Part shown: in pieces, positions 55,891-64,000 of the stretch
Position numbering within the stretch: the first letter of the stretch is position 1
How the letters are laid out: every line of letters starts with the position of its first letter
Origin: Alphaproteobacteria bacterium
Lineage (GTDB): Bacteria; Pseudomonadota; Alphaproteobacteria; Sphingomonadales; Sphingomonadaceae
DNA: 64,000 bases
Direction: 5' to 3'
Assembly: GCA_018823325.1 (NCBI GenBank)
Contig: JAHJIJ010000027.1
Span: 186,001-250,000 of the forward strand
Position numbers and translations under genes: made by a program
The notes under the pieces: model-generated
Databases searched by the model: none
The model's input: only the letters and a program-made list of their open reading frames with translations
Told to the model about the DNA's origin: nothing

Positions 55891-56427
55891 GTGACCAGAA
55901 AATTTGAAGCGATCCCCGACGCCGAAGCGATTGCTGAAGGAGACCTCGAGCGGGAACTGCCTTTTGCTGTCCGCGAGGTACTGCTCGATGTCATTCTCAC
56001 ATGGGCGAACCTAGAAATGGTTACCGGCTTCTTTGTAGCGCAAGTTCTGGAGCTAAATCCCGATGAAGGGGCTGATAAATTCGGTAGGAAGGAAATCGCG
56101 GACAAGCTCAAGCGAGCTTCAAAGGCATTGCAAGAAGCCGGGAATCTGGAGCTGGCTAAGCAGATTACCGAGATCGCTAACGCCTACCCTGAGAAGGCTC
56201 TTCTGCGTCGCCGGATCGCCCATTCAAAATGTGCGGGAGTCCGTAAATCCTTGCCAGATCGCGTGGTTTTTCTGCCATACGAGCGCGAAGGTCCCCCAGA
56301 ACATCTAGCTTTGGAAGTCATACACATTTCGAAATTCAATGACGCTGTCGAATGGGCTAGAGACGTCCACGATCATTTGCTCAAATACGTCGATAATGCA
56401 GGCTTCTTTCTACCTGGCGTGCGGTAA
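55891..56427 (+). CDS. Orphan hypothetical protein, possible HEPN fold
   Basis: 178 residues, GTG start at 55891, with AGGAA about ten bases upstream. It is visibly richer in A+T than its neighbours. The protein is mostly helical: VLLDVILTWANLEMVTGFFVAQ and ADKLKRASKALQEAGNLELAKQITEIANAYPEKALLRRRIAHSKCAGVR. The Arg-x-x-Ile-Ala-His arrangement (residues about 109-114) resembles the RNxxxH-type motif of HEPN domains, though the Asn is replaced by Arg. The idea of an RNase or toxin-like role is inference only. It sits alone after the XRE gene with no partner antitoxin seen. Confidence 0.55.
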   Translation: MTRKFEAIPDAEAIAEGDLERELPFAVREVLLDVILTWANLEMVTGFFVAQVLELNPDEGADKFGRKEIADKLKRASKALQEAGNLELAKQITEIANAYPEKALLRRRIAHSKCAGVRKSLPDRVVFLPYEREGPPEHLALEVIHISKFNDAVEWARDVHDHLLKYVDNAGFFLPGVR

Positions 56428-56469
56428 CTCAAAAAACGAAATTCTGTAGGTTCCGCTTTGGAAGGCGCC

Positions 56470-56673
56470 CTACCCCCCCGCATTCACCACACCAGCCCCA
56501 TCCGGCTCCGCCACCGGAACTGTCCAGATCATCACATTCATGAACATCACCATCGCCGCCACGATCATCAGCCAGCCGCGCTTGGCGTCCTGCTTCCAGC
56601 CAATCATGTAGATGCCACCCACGCCCAGCGCGATGCCGGCGAGCATGAGGATGGAGAGAATGGTCCCGCTCAT
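56470..56673 (-). CDS. Small two-helix membrane protein
   Basis: 67 residues, MSGTILSILMLAGIALGVGGIYMIGWKQ then AKRGWLMIVAAMVMFMNVMIWTVPV: two membrane helices with a short basic loop and a polar C-terminus. The start at 56673 fits the N-terminal helix; a longer frame upstream has no features. Function is unknown. It diverges from rpiB. Confidence 0.65.
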   Translation of the reverse strand: MSGTILSILMLAGIALGVGGIYMIGWKQDAKRGWLMIVAAMVMFMNVMIWTVPVAEPDGAGVVNAGG

Positions 56674-56798
56674 GTCGGTCGCGATAGCCCGTGCGGGCAA
56701 GTCACGCAATCCACGGTGGCAATCCGGCCGTGCGGATACTAGATAGCGCGCCAAAGCCGACTCGTTCCGATCAAGAGTTGCGCCGGGGACCTTCTGCC

Positions 56799-57251
56799 AT
56801 GCGTATCGCCATCGCTTCCGATCATGCCGCCATAGACCTAAAGACCGCGCTGGCCGAGTGGCTGCACGAGCAAGGTCATGAAGTAAGCGATCTTGGCCCC
56901 GCCGCAGGTGAGAGCGTCGATTATCCCGACTATGGCTACAAGCTCGCCACCGAGATCGCAGCCGGTAGAGTGGAGCGCGGTGTGGCGCTGTGCGGCTCTG
57001 GTATCGGCATTTCCATCGCGGTCAATCGGGATTCGGCCTGCCGCTGTGCGCTGGTCAATGAGCCGCTCTCTGCCCAGCTCGCCCGCGAACATAATGACGC
57101 GAACGTTATCGCCATGGGCGCACGCCTCATCGGCCCGGAAATGGCGAAGGCTTGTCTCGCTGCCTTCCTCGCGACCGACTTTGGCGGCGATCGTCATGTC
57201 CGCCGCGTGGGCAAGCTCGGTACACCGCCCGCGCTTACCCATGCCCAGTAA
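56799..57251 (+). CDS. rpiB: Ribose-5-phosphate isomerase B
   Basis: 150-residue enzyme that interconverts ribose-5-phosphate and ribulose-5-phosphate in the pentose phosphate pathway. RIAIASDHAAIDLKTALAEWL starts it; VALCGSGIGISIAVNRDSACRCALV carries the catalytic Cys in the form seen in RpiB, and ANVIAMGARLIGPEMAKAC is conserved. It lies 24 bp upstream of glyA, with which it is probably cotranscribed. Confidence 0.93.
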   Translation: MRIAIASDHAAIDLKTALAEWLHEQGHEVSDLGPAAGESVDYPDYGYKLATEIAAGRVERGVALCGSGIGISIAVNRDSACRCALVNEPLSAQLAREHNDANVIAMGARLIGPEMAKACLAAFLATDFGGDRHVRRVGKLGTPPALTHAQ

Positions 57252-57275
57252 ATCAAGAACAAGGAACATCCGCTC

Positions 57276-58595
57276 ATGACTGCCTCGCCCGCCCCTGCCG
57301 ATCTTGACAACCAGCCCGCCATCCGCGCCCCGGGCTTTTTCTCGACCGGCCTTGCGGATGTCGATCCGGAGGTGTTCGCCGCCATCCAGGGTGAGCTCAA
57401 GCGCCAGCAGGACAAGATCGAGCTGATCGCCTCCGAGAACATCGTCAGCAAAGCGGTGCTGGAAGCCACCGGCAGCGTGTTCACGAACAAATATGCCGAG
57501 GGCTATCCCGGCAAACGCTATTATGGCGGCTGCGAGTGGGCGGACGTGGTCGAGAACCTCGCCATCGAGCGCGCCAAGAAGCTCTTCGGCTGCGATTTCG
57601 CCAATGTGCAGCCCAATAGCGGCAGCCAGATGAATCAGGCGGTGTTCCTTGCCCTGCTCCAGCCGGGCGACACCTTCATGGGTCTCGATCTTTCGGCGGG
57701 CGGCCACCTCACCCATGGGTCGCCGGTCAACATGTCCGGCAAGTGGTTCAACTGCGTTTCCTATGGCGTGCGCAAGGAGGACCAGCTGCTTGATATGGAC
57801 GCCGTCTATGCCAAGGCACGCGAACACAAGCCGAAGCTCATCATCGCGGGGGCCACGGCCTATCCACGCGTCTGGGACTTCGCCGCCTTCCGCGCAATTG
57901 CGGACGAGATTGGCGCCTATCTGCTGGTCGACATGTCGCACTTCTCCGGCCTCGTCGCCGGTGGCGCGCACCCCTCGCCCTTCCCACACGCCCATGTCGT
58001 GACGACGACCACCCACAAGTCGCTGCGCGGCCCTCGCTCGGGCATCATCCTCACCAATGACGAGGCGCTGGCCAAGAAGTTCAACTCGGCGGTGTTCCCC
58101 GGCCTGCAGGGCGGACCACTGGTGCATGTCATTGCCGCCAAGGCTGTCGCCTTTGCCGAGGCATTGCAGCCCGAGTTCAAGGCCTATGCCCACCAGATCG
58201 TCGCCAATGCCAAGGCGCTGGCTGGCAGCTTGGCTGAGGCCGGCCTCGCCGTCGTCTCCGGCGGCACGGACAATCACCTGATGCTGATCGACCTGCGCCC
58301 CAAGGACGCCACCGGCAAGGCGGCCGAGAAGGCGCTGGATCGGGCCTACATCACCTGCAACAAGAACAGCGTGCCGTTCGACACGGCAAGCCCGTTCGTC
58401 ACGTCCGGTCTGCGTCTCGGCACCCCGGCGGGCACCACGCGCGGCTTCCGCGAGGCCGAGTTCCGCCAGATCGGCGGCTGGATCGCCGAAGTGGTCGAAG
58501 GTCTGCGCCGCAATGGCGATGAGGGCGACGGCCAGATCGAGGCGCATGTGCGCGAGAAGGTGAAAGCCCTCACCGCCGCTTTCCCGATCTACTGA
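57276..58595 (+). CDS. glyA: Serine hydroxymethyltransferase
   Basis: PLP enzyme converting serine and tetrahydrofolate to glycine and methylene-tetrahydrofolate, 439 residues. The PLP lysine is in [19 protein letters not shown], and N-terminal [43 protein letters not shown] is canonical. It is the main one-carbon entry point. It lies in the rpiB-glyA-small gene-nrdR-trmJ string, all on one strand with small gaps. Confidence 0.97.
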   Translation: MTASPAPADLDNQPAIRAPGFFSTGLADVDPEVFAAIQGELKRQQDKIELIASENIVSKAVLEATGSVFTNKYAEGYPGKRYYGGCEWADVVENLAIERAKKLFGCDFANVQPNSGSQMNQAVFLALLQPGDTFMGLDLSAGGHLTHGSPVNMSGKWFNCVSYGVRKEDQLLDMDAVYAKAREHKPKLIIAGATAYPRVWDFAAFRAIADEIGAYLLVDMSHFSGLVAGGAHPSPFPHAHVVTTTTHKSLRGPRSGIILTNDEALAKKFNSAVFPGLQGGPLVHVIAAKAVAFAEALQPEFKAYAHQIVANAKALAGSLAEAGLAVVSGGTDNHLMLIDLRPKDATGKAAEKALDRAYITCNKNSVPFDTASPFVTSGLRLGTPAGTTRGFREAEFRQIGGWIAEVVEGLRRNGDEGDGQIEAHVREKVKALTAAFPIY

Positions 58596-58608
58596 GGAGC
58601 TAGAACGG

Positions 58609-58815
58609 ATGAGCAAGCCTGACGATCTCGCGCAGCGCGCCAAGGCGGAAGTCTCCGCCATGGCGAAGCAGGGCCTTGCCCATCCTTCTACCAAGCCGGT
58701 GTTAACCGGCGCAGCCATCGGCGCGGTGGCCGGCCTCGTGCTGCCGATCGCCACGCTCCCGCTCGGCCTCGCCGCCGGCGCGGGCTATGCCTTCTGGACA
58801 AGGATCCGCCGCTAG
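58609..58815 (+). CDS. Small Gly/Ala-rich membrane protein
   Basis: 68 residues: an amphipathic N-terminus (PDDLAQRAKAEVSAMAKQG) and a hydrophobic Gly/Ala-rich helix (TGAAIGAVAGLVLPIATLPLGLAAGAGYAFW). GAGGAGC precedes the ATG, and the stop touches the nrdR start, so it is very probably translated within the operon. Function is unknown. Confidence 0.65.
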   Translation: MSKPDDLAQRAKAEVSAMAKQGLAHPSTKPVLTGAAIGAVAGLVLPIATLPLGLAAGAGYAFWTRIRR

Positions 58816-59277
58816 ATGCGCTGCCCATATTGCGCCCATGAGGACAGCCAGGTGAAGGACAGCCGTCCCACCGAGGACGGTGCAGCGATCCGTCGCCGCC
58901 GCCAGTGCGAGGGCTGCGGTGCGCGCTTCACCACGTTCGAGCGCATCCAGCTGCGTGACATTGCCGTGGCGAAGTCGAACGGCACCAGCGAGCCCTTCGA
59001 CCGTGACAAGCTCGCCCGCTCCATTGACATCGCCTGCCGCAAGCGCGCCATAGATCCGGTGCGGGTCGAGCGGCTCGTGTCCGGCATTCAGCGTCAGCTC
59101 GAAACCAGCGGTGAGACGGAAGTGCCGGCCTCCCGGATCGGCGAGCTGGCCATGGAAGGGCTCAAGGGCCTCGACAGCGTGGCCTATATCCGCTTCGCCA
59201 GCGTCTATCGCGATTTCACCGAAGCCAAGGATTTCGAATCCTTCGCCGGGTCGATCCGCGAGGTGGGGGGCGAGTGA
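58816..59277 (+). CDS. nrdR: Transcriptional repressor NrdR
   Basis: ATP-cone and zinc-ribbon regulator of ribonucleotide reductase genes, 153 residues. The zinc ribbon is [41 protein letters not shown], with two CxxC pairs, and the ATP-cone follows ([38 protein letters not shown]). In the ATP/dATP-bound form it represses nrd genes. It starts on the base after the previous stop and overlaps trmJ by 4 bp. Confidence 0.95.
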   Translation: MRCPYCAHEDSQVKDSRPTEDGAAIRRRRQCEGCGARFTTFERIQLRDIAVAKSNGTSEPFDRDKLARSIDIACRKRAIDPVRVERLVSGIQRQLETSGETEVPASRIGELAMEGLKGLDSVAYIRFASVYRDFTEAKDFESFAGSIREVGGE

Positions 59278-60011
59278 GCGCGAGCCCGAACGCAGATCTC
59301 CATCACCCCGTCATCGTGCTCGTCCGCCCACAACTGGGCGAGAATATCGGCAAGGCTGCGCGGGCGATGCTCAATTTCGGCCTTACCGAGCTGCGCCTCG
59401 TCACGCCACGCGACGGCTGGCCCAATCCTGACGCTGGCCCCTCCGCGGCCGGCGCGGACGAGGTGCTGGCCAATGCGCAGGTCTTCGATACGCTGGCCGC
59501 CGCCGTCGCCGATTGCCCGCATGTCTATGCCACCACGGTGCGCAAGCGCGGCGTCACCAAGCCGGTGGTCACGCCGGAGGAAGCCGCGCGGGAAATTCAT
59601 GGCGCACAGGGCCGCAGCGCCATCGTCTTCGGCCCGGAGCGCTCGGGATTGGAGACGGACGACGTCGCCCTCGCACGCGCAATCCTCACCGTGCCGATCA
59701 ACCCAGAGTTCGGCTCGCTCAATCTCGCCCAGGCGGTGATCCTGTGCGCTTATGAGTGGTCGAAGCAGGCGCCCCTCACCCAGCCCACCCAGACCGAACA
59801 CCTGCCGCCTGCCCCGCAGGAGGAGCTGGAAGGGATGATCGCCCAACTGGATGGGATGCTGGAGCAAGCCGGCTATTTCTACCCGCCGGACCGCGCCACC
59901 GCCACCCGCCGCACTCTGCGTGGCGTGCTCACCAAGCCCGGTTGGAACAGCCTGGAAGTGCGGACGCTGCGCGGTGTCCTCTCAACGCTGGCGAGACCCC
60001 GCCCGCGCTGA
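59274..60011 (+). CDS. tRNA/rRNA methyltransferase, TrmJ type (SPOUT)
   Basis: SPOUT-fold RNA methyltransferase of 245 residues starting with GTG inside nrd[34 protein letters not shown] and [47 protein letters not shown] are the knotted-fold signature. The long C-terminal extension and neighbour gene favour TrmJ (2'-O-methylation at tRNA position 32), but rRNA targets are possible. Confidence 0.88.
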   Translation: MSASPNADLHHPVIVLVRPQLGENIGKAARAMLNFGLTELRLVTPRDGWPNPDAGPSAAGADEVLANAQVFDTLAAAVADCPHVYATTVRKRGVTKPVVTPEEAAREIHGAQGRSAIVFGPERSGLETDDVALARAILTVPINPEFGSLNLAQAVILCAYEWSKQAPLTQPTQTEHLPPAPQEELEGMIAQLDGMLEQAGYFYPPDRATATRRTLRGVLTKPGWNSLEVRTLRGVLSTLARPRPR

Positions 60012-60031
60012 CATGGTCCAGCCCCAAAACG

Positions 60032-60048
60032 CCCTCCCCTGAGGAGGG
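60032..60048. terminator. Hairpin after trmJ
   Basis: CCCTCC pairs with GGAGGG around a five-base loop, 20 bp after the trmJ stop, in a C/G-rich motif (ending ggttggggtggcg) of the kind often repeated between genes in this group of bacteria. No U-run follows. It may serve both this gene and the convergent diguanylate cyclase. Confidence 0.4.
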
Positions 60049-60120
60049 GTTGGGGTGGCGCCTGTCTCTCTCAACGATTACCATTAGCGCGATGCTGCAG
60101 ATCGCCGCAGCCTCACGCGA

Positions 60121-61092
60121 TCAGGCCTTGCAGATTGTCCGATTCCGGCCGCTATTCTTGGCTTCGTATAGCGCTTTGTCTGCATCGGCCAGCGCCTGCT
60201 CTGCGCTTGTGGATGAGCGGGCGATGCCGGCAGAGAATGTCACCTGCCCCAGCGGCGCATCCGTCTCGCGGACCCGGAACTGCCGGGCGGCAACAGCCTG
60301 CCGCGCTTTCTCGATCATTGCAAAGGCTGTTTGCGGCGTCTCGTCGGCGAACAACACCACAAATTCTTCGCCGCCAAAGCGCGCAACCTCGCGCGGCCAC
60401 AGCGCATCGTTCAATGTCTCGGCGACGACCTTCAGCACGCGGTCCCCCACCCCATGGCCGAACCTGTCGTTGATCGATTTGAAATGGTCGATGTCGCAAA
60501 AGGCGAGCGTGACGGCATTACGCTCCTGAAACGCCTGAGCAATTTTCTGATCCATCGCCCGGCGATTGGGGAGGTTCGTGAGTCCATCGCGCATAGCGTC
60601 ACCCTTGGCGACTTCCAGATCCTGCCGCAGCCGCTCGGCCTCCAGCCTCGCCTCAGCCAGCTTGCCTTCAACCTGCGTGGTCCTGTCGATCATGGCGCGC
60701 ACGACGCTCCCAAGCTCGTGCCCTTCATTGACCTGATCCATGCTGCTGCTGAGATCGCGATTGAAACTGGCCGTGTCATGCAGAGTCCGCGCCGTCAGGT
60801 CGGCAAACAAGAGCGCCTGCTTGCGCAGTTCGGCCGATCGCTCGTCGGACTCGGCTGAGGGCCCCGTGCCGGCAACATCGCTGGTTGATCCCATCAGTTC
60901 TTCCACATCGCGCTGAACGATGCGGATGCCGCCATCGGTTATCTCGTCCACGGCCTTGCGCAGCGATCCGCTGACGCCGGTGAAGTAAAGATAGGCAAAG
61001 CCATAATTAAAAGGAGTCGGGTCCAGCCTGTGCTTGTCGAGAAACTTGAGAGCCTCCTCGCCGATTTTCCTGTTCGCGCTCTTCTTGGTCAT
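60121..61092 (-). CDS. GGDEF diguanylate cyclase
   Basis: 323 residues. The N-terminal half is a helical, likely coiled-coil region (SDERSAELRKQALLFADLTARTLHD, VEGKLAEARLEAERLRQDLEVAKGDAMRDGLTNLPNRRAMDQK); the C-terminal GGDEF domain has the variant active site FGGEEFVVLFADE, which is the GGEEF form and is compatible with activity, and PLGQVTFSAGIARSS. It makes cyclic-di-GMP and so joins the MHYT protein. The ATG at 61092 is chosen over the GTG codons just upstream. It diverges from an AraC-type regulator. Confidence 0.9.
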   Translation of the reverse strand: MTKKSANRKIGEEALKFLDKHRLDPTPFNYGFAYLYFTGVSGSLRKAVDEITDGGIRIVQRDVEELMGSTSDVAGTGPSAESDERSAELRKQALLFADLTARTLHDTASFNRDLSSSMDQVNEGHELGSVVRAMIDRTTQVEGKLAEARLEAERLRQDLEVAKGDAMRDGLTNLPNRRAMDQKIAQAFQERNAVTLAFCDIDHFKSINDRFGHGVGDRVLKVVAETLNDALWPREVARFGGEEFVVLFADETPQTAFAMIEKARQAVAARQFRVRETDAPLGQVTFSAGIARSSTSAEQALADADKALYEAKNSGRNRTICKA

Positions 61093-61170
61093 AGCCCCCA
61101 CCACACCATTAGTCCCGGTCAGTCCCGAACCCCCGGAGCCTCCCTGAGCGCGGCCCCATAAAGCAACAAA

Positions 61171-61182
61171 TGCATTTATGCA
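61171..61182. promoter_or_regulatory. Short palindrome between diguanylate cyclase and AraC regulator
   Basis: TGCAT-TT-ATGCA, a 12-bp palindrome in the 225-bp divergent gap, in A+T-rich sequence. It is a candidate operator for the neighbouring AraC-type protein; a run of six T follows it. Confidence 0.35.
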
Positions 61183-61317
61183 GCACTTTTTTGAGTGTAA
61201 TCATCGCCCGCGATTTTCCGGTCGGCGAGCAGCTTTTGTCACACGAGCCACTGGCGTCGCTCATCGCTTTTCGCCTAAGCGCTCCCACGGCTGTCATATG
61301 TGTACTTAGGATTGAAT

Positions 61318-62199
61318 GTGGACTTGGACTCCGAACTCAGCCTGGAATTTCAGAACGCTCAACCAGCAAACAACGACACAAGAATGATCAGGCGATGGAA
61401 CGGGTTTTCAATTGAACACACGATCATCGAAGGCTCAGAAACCATCCATTATCAATGGGAGGGGCGGGGCTATTATCTGGCGGTCCATGACATCATTCTG
61501 GACGATGGCGAGACGAAGATAGACGGCGTGCAACAGGTCTCGCCACGAGACCTGCGCAACACAATCACATTCATTCCGCCCGGCCACCGTATCGAAGGGT
61601 GGTCGTCGCCCGCTCGACGTCAGAACTCTTATACCGCGCTTTTTTTCGACCCCTCCAAGCTGCACGAAGAGGTTGCCGGTCTCTACCGACAGCGCGCGAC
61701 CTCATTGAAGCCCGTGCTCTACGCGAGAGACATGCCACTGCTTGCCACCATGAGGAAAATCACCGCTGTTCTGACTGACCCGCGCCGGCGCGATATCGCC
61801 ATTTATGCCGAGAGCGCCTGCATCCTGGCGGCCGTGGACGCGCTTGCGCTCAAACAGCCGACTGATGCCGGGAAGCTGTCGCAGCGGCAATTCGCAACGA
61901 TCATCGACTATGTTCGTGAAAATCTGCATGAAAAGATCGGCCTCGCGGAACTCGCTGGCGCCGTCGGACTGACCCGCTATCACTTCGGTCGCGCATTCAA
62001 GGCGACGGTCGGGCAATCGCCTTATGCATTTCTTCAGGCGCAGCGCGCGAGAAAGGCGCGCGAGCTGCTGGAAGCAAGCGACCTTTCTGTCGAGGAAACG
62101 GCAACCTTCTGCGGGTTCAGCAACGCAACGGCGCTGCGTCGATATTTCCGGCAGATCGGGTGGGACGTACCTCGACTCATGCGGCGCAACAGGCATTAG
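61318..62199 (+). CDS. AraC-family transcriptional regulator
   Basis: About 293 residues with a C-terminal AraC double HTH (IGLAELAGAVGLTRYHFGRAFKATVGQSPYAFLQAQRARKARELLEASDLSVEETATFCGFSNATALRRYFRQIG). The N-terminal half has no clear cupin motif; it lacks a recognised ligand domain. GTG at 61318 is supported by AGGA seven bases upstream; GTG at 61300 is an alternative. A 12-bp palindrome TGCATTTATGCA at 61171-61182 lies upstream and could be an operator. Confidence 0.85.
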   Translation: MDLDSELSLEFQNAQPANNDTRMIRRWNGFSIEHTIIEGSETIHYQWEGRGYYLAVHDIILDDGETKIDGVQQVSPRDLRNTITFIPPGHRIEGWSSPARRQNSYTALFFDPSKLHEEVAGLYRQRATSLKPVLYARDMPLLATMRKITAVLTDPRRRDIAIYAESACILAAVDALALKQPTDAGKLSQRQFATIIDYVRENLHEKIGLAELAGAVGLTRYHFGRAFKATVGQSPYAFLQAQRARKARELLEASDLSVEETATFCGFSNATALRRYFRQIGWDVPRLMRRNRH

Positions 62200-62314
62200 T
62201 GGAAACGCACATCCCAGGAATCCGACGAAACCCGGCCTGTCCACGCCAGACTGTGCCATCCTACTGGCCCTCTCGCGCATTTTTCGGCATGGCTGTGCCC
62301 GGTCGGGAAGAAGA

Positions 62315-63496
62315 ATGACAACAGACGCTTCGGTTCGTGAACATCATTGGGACGCTGCGCGCGCGCTGCTGATGCTGCTCGGCATCCCCTATCATGTGGC
62401 GATGGCCTATCGCGCCAATCAGGTCTGGATCGTCAACGCGCAGGAGGGCGATCTGCTCTTCACGTGGATGGCTGCCGTCATTCACCTGTTCCGCATGCCG
62501 GCCTTCTTCGTCATTGCCGGCTATTTTGCCGCACTGCTGCTCATGCGCCGCACGCCCGGCGCGTGGCTCAAGAACCGCATCATCCGCTTGGGGCTGCCGT
62601 TTATCGCGGCGTTGCTCACCCTCAATCCGCTGCTCAATCTGCTGTGCGAACTATCCAATTTCAACATCTGGGGCGCACTTGGCTCATGGGAGAAGAACAG
62701 CCTGCAGTCCGGCGGTTATTGGGTGCGGCACCTGTGGTTCATCATCGTACTGCTTTACCTTTGCGCGGTCGCCGCCCTGCTCTGCCGCGTGGCTCCGCGC
62801 GTCGGGCAGGCAAGCCTGTCTGTCCGCGCCGACGCCATGATGGCACGCAACATGCCGCTCGCCCTGCTCGGGCTGGGCGTGATGATCGGCGCATGGGAAG
62901 CGGGCGCGATCGAGCTTTTCTATGTCTTGGGCTTCGCCACCAATCTGCCGCAGGAGATTTTGCGGATCGATCAGCTCATCCAGTTCGCGCCATGGTTCGC
63001 GCTCGGCTGGCTGGTCTGCCGTGCGCCGCAGTTCCGCGCCGCGCTGCACCGCCCCTCGCCGCTCATAGCCCTCGCGGGGCTAGCGGCCACGCTGCTCTAT
63101 CTGCAGATTGGCCGAGAGGTGCACCCGATGACCGAGCGTTTCATCGGCACCATCGCCGCCATCGCCATGACGCAGATGCTGCTCGCTGCCATGAAGCGCC
63201 TCGCCAACCAACCCAACCGCGCCGTGCAGGCGCTGGTGAGTGGCGCCTTCGTCATTTATCTGGTGCATCTGCCAATCACCGCCGGCCTCGTTGTTCTCGG
63301 CCAGCAGATCGCTATGCCGATCATGATCAAGGGGGCGCTTGTCGCAGTACTCACCTTTGCATTGAGCTGGGCCTGCTGGCGCATCGTCCGCGCCTCGCCC
63401 ACCCTGCGCCTGCTTTATGATGGCGTGGGCCCTGAGCTTCCCCGACTGGGGCATGCGGCGCCCGCGCTGCACCCGGTGCGCCACTCCGTCCCGTAG
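62315..63496 (+). CDS. Acyltransferase-3 / OpgC-like membrane protein
   Basis: Integral membrane protein of 393 residues with about ten helices. The N-terminal motif DAARALLMLLGIPYHVAMAYR, with the conserved His of the acyltransferase-3 family, is followed by LFTWMAAVIHLFRMPAFFVIAGYFAALLLMRR. Members acylate glycans or osmoregulated glucans at the cell surface. The ATG at 62315 gives the expected start; the frame runs 97 codons further upstream as an artefact. The gene is monocistronic. Confidence 0.88.
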   Translation: MTTDASVREHHWDAARALLMLLGIPYHVAMAYRANQVWIVNAQEGDLLFTWMAAVIHLFRMPAFFVIAGYFAALLLMRRTPGAWLKNRIIRLGLPFIAALLTLNPLLNLLCELSNFNIWGALGSWEKNSLQSGGYWVRHLWFIIVLLYLCAVAALLCRVAPRVGQASLSVRADAMMARNMPLALLGLGVMIGAWEAGAIELFYVLGFATNLPQEILRIDQLIQFAPWFALGWLVCRAPQFRAALHRPSPLIALAGLAATLLYLQIGREVHPMTERFIGTIAAIAMTQMLLAAMKRLANQPNRAVQALVSGAFVIYLVHLPITAGLVVLGQQIAMPIMIKGALVAVLTFALSWACWRIVRASPTLRLLYDGVGPELPRLGHAAPALHPVRHSVP

Positions 63497-63763
63497 CGCC
63501 GCCCCCTCAACCGCACCGTACAACAAATTGATATTTAACGATATATTTTGCGTCCGGTGCTCGGAAGGTTACGAAGGTTACGGGGTATACAAAATAATCC
63601 GTGGGATTGCCGGTCCAGATAAGCCCTCCGGTCCCGCATTTATGATGGCTACGCTGAGAAAGAACCGCCTGGTGAGCGAGCCTTGGTCTGGCACAAGTCG
63701 ATCGCTGTAGGACAGAGGTATAAGATTAGGCCTTTGCGGAGATGATTGGCAGATGGCGGCAGT
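63497..63763. other. A+T-rich gap with tandem nonamer
   Basis: About 267 bp with no supported gene. A low-G+C segment (ATTGATATTTAACGATATATT, 63527-63547 within it) is followed by GAAGGTTAC twice in tandem (63564-63572, 63573-63581). This could be a promoter region for the minus-strand gene to the right, or remnants of an element. Confidence 0.35.
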
Positions 63764-64000
63764 TTAGCGCGGGCCCGGCTTGTTTTCTCTCCATTGTCGG
63801 TTCTGCCCCGCGTCGCCCCCGCGTTGCCGCTTCCCCCGTGCCACCTCAGTTGCCAGCGCTTCCATCTTCGGCAGCCAGAAGCCCCGAAACCGTCCGATCC
63901 ACGCATCCACCTCGCGCATCGGCTCAGCGCTCACCGCATAGAGCCGCCGCGCGCCTTCGGGCCGCACCGTCGCAAAGCCGCTTTCGCGCAGCACTCGCAA
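63764..64000 (-). CDS. ArsR-like winged-helix regulator, 3' part only
   Basis: Only the last 78 residues are in the window; the gene continues beyond the right edge. LRVLRESGFATVRPEGARRLYAVSAEPMREVDAWIGRFRGFWLPKMEALATEVARGKRQRG matches the recognition-helix end, wing and C-terminal helix of ArsR-family regulators that pair with SRPBCC-domain proteins. There is no visible metal ligand, so it is probably not a metal sensor. The tail is basic and disordered. Confidence 0.78.
   Translation of the reverse strand: MRVLRESGFATVRPEGARRLYAVSAEPMREVDAWIGRFRGFWLPKMEALATEVARGKRQRGGDAGQNRQWRENKPGPR

Noticed and set aside
56838..58754. 638-codon minus-strand frame opposite rpiB and glyA
   Set aside because: Antisense shadow of two well-identified enzymes.

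Overview
The window reads as ordinary chromosome of a high-G+C alphaproteobacterium, most probably a member of the Sphingomonadales. The evidence is the PEPxWA-type C-terminal sorting signal, two large oxidoreductase- or regulator-linked TonB receptors, a MucR/Ros regulator, a BaeR-like regulator beside an RND pump, and the gene strings acpP-fabF-mltG, phoH-ybeY-corC, yajC-secD-secF, and nfu-tsaB-rimI-mucR-fur-plsC-miaB. This is inference from protein features; no database search was run. I see no prophage, intact insertion sequence, CRISPR array or rRNA operon.

Layout. 1-6.3 kb: a truncated OmpR/BaeR-type response regulator diverges from a three-gene tripartite efflux operon (adaptor, RND pump, outer-membrane channel). 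6.4-9.2 kb: an MHYT-PAS-GGDEF-EAL cyclic-di-GMP protein. 9.3-13 kb: nitronate monooxygenase-like and enoyl-CoA hydratase genes, opposite a large XRE regulator of the acyl-CoA-sensing type. 13-17.9 kb: glutathione reductase, then acpP, fabF, mltG and a 2H phosphoesterase. 17.9-23.7 kb: a TonB receptor, a divergent MarR regulator with an unusual start, a flavin reductase of the ferredoxin-reductase type, tRNA-Met and an old-yellow-enzyme homologue. 23.9-32 kb: an M16 protease, then a housekeeping block for Fe-S assembly (Nfu), tRNA t6A and ms2i6A modification (TsaB, MiaB), ribosomal acetylation (RimI), MucR, Fur and PlsC. 32-39.9 kb: a secreted amidohydrolase, a PEP-CTERM protein, a stand-alone MreB paralogue, a SnoaL-like protein, phoH-ybeY-corC, an exonuclease and an Mth938-like protein. 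39.9-45.7 kb: secF-secD-yajC, tRNA-Pro and a second TonB receptor. 46-53 kb: MscS channel, a DUF3857/transglutaminase/TPR protein, purQ-purS and a nucleotidyltransferase. 53-56.5 kb: a small accessory-looking stretch with a GlxA-type AraC regulator divergent from an OsmC protein, a DUF6456-like protein divergent from an XRE regulator, and an orphan A+T-richer gene carrying an Arg...His motif that suggests a HEPN fold. 56.5-64 kb: rpiB-glyA-(small protein)-nrdR-trmJ, a diguanylate cyclase divergent from an AraC regulator, an acyltransferase-3 membrane protein, and the end of an ArsR-like regulator.

How the genes work together. Several blocks are functional units: efflux plus its regulator; fatty-acid carrier and condensing enzyme; SecDF-YajC translocase accessory complex; PurQS glutaminase parts of FGAM synthase; serine/one-carbon metabolism (GlyA) with NrdR control of ribonucleotide reductase. 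Signalling is rich in cyclic-di-GMP turnover. The most informative oddities are the MarR gene whose conserved N-terminus is preceded by no standard start codon, the double inverted repeats between it and the TonB receptor, a LacI-type operator before the amidohydrolase, a nested hairpin between acpP and fabF, the lone MreB paralogue, and the HEPN-like orphan. Nothing here amounts to a clearly new multi-gene system.
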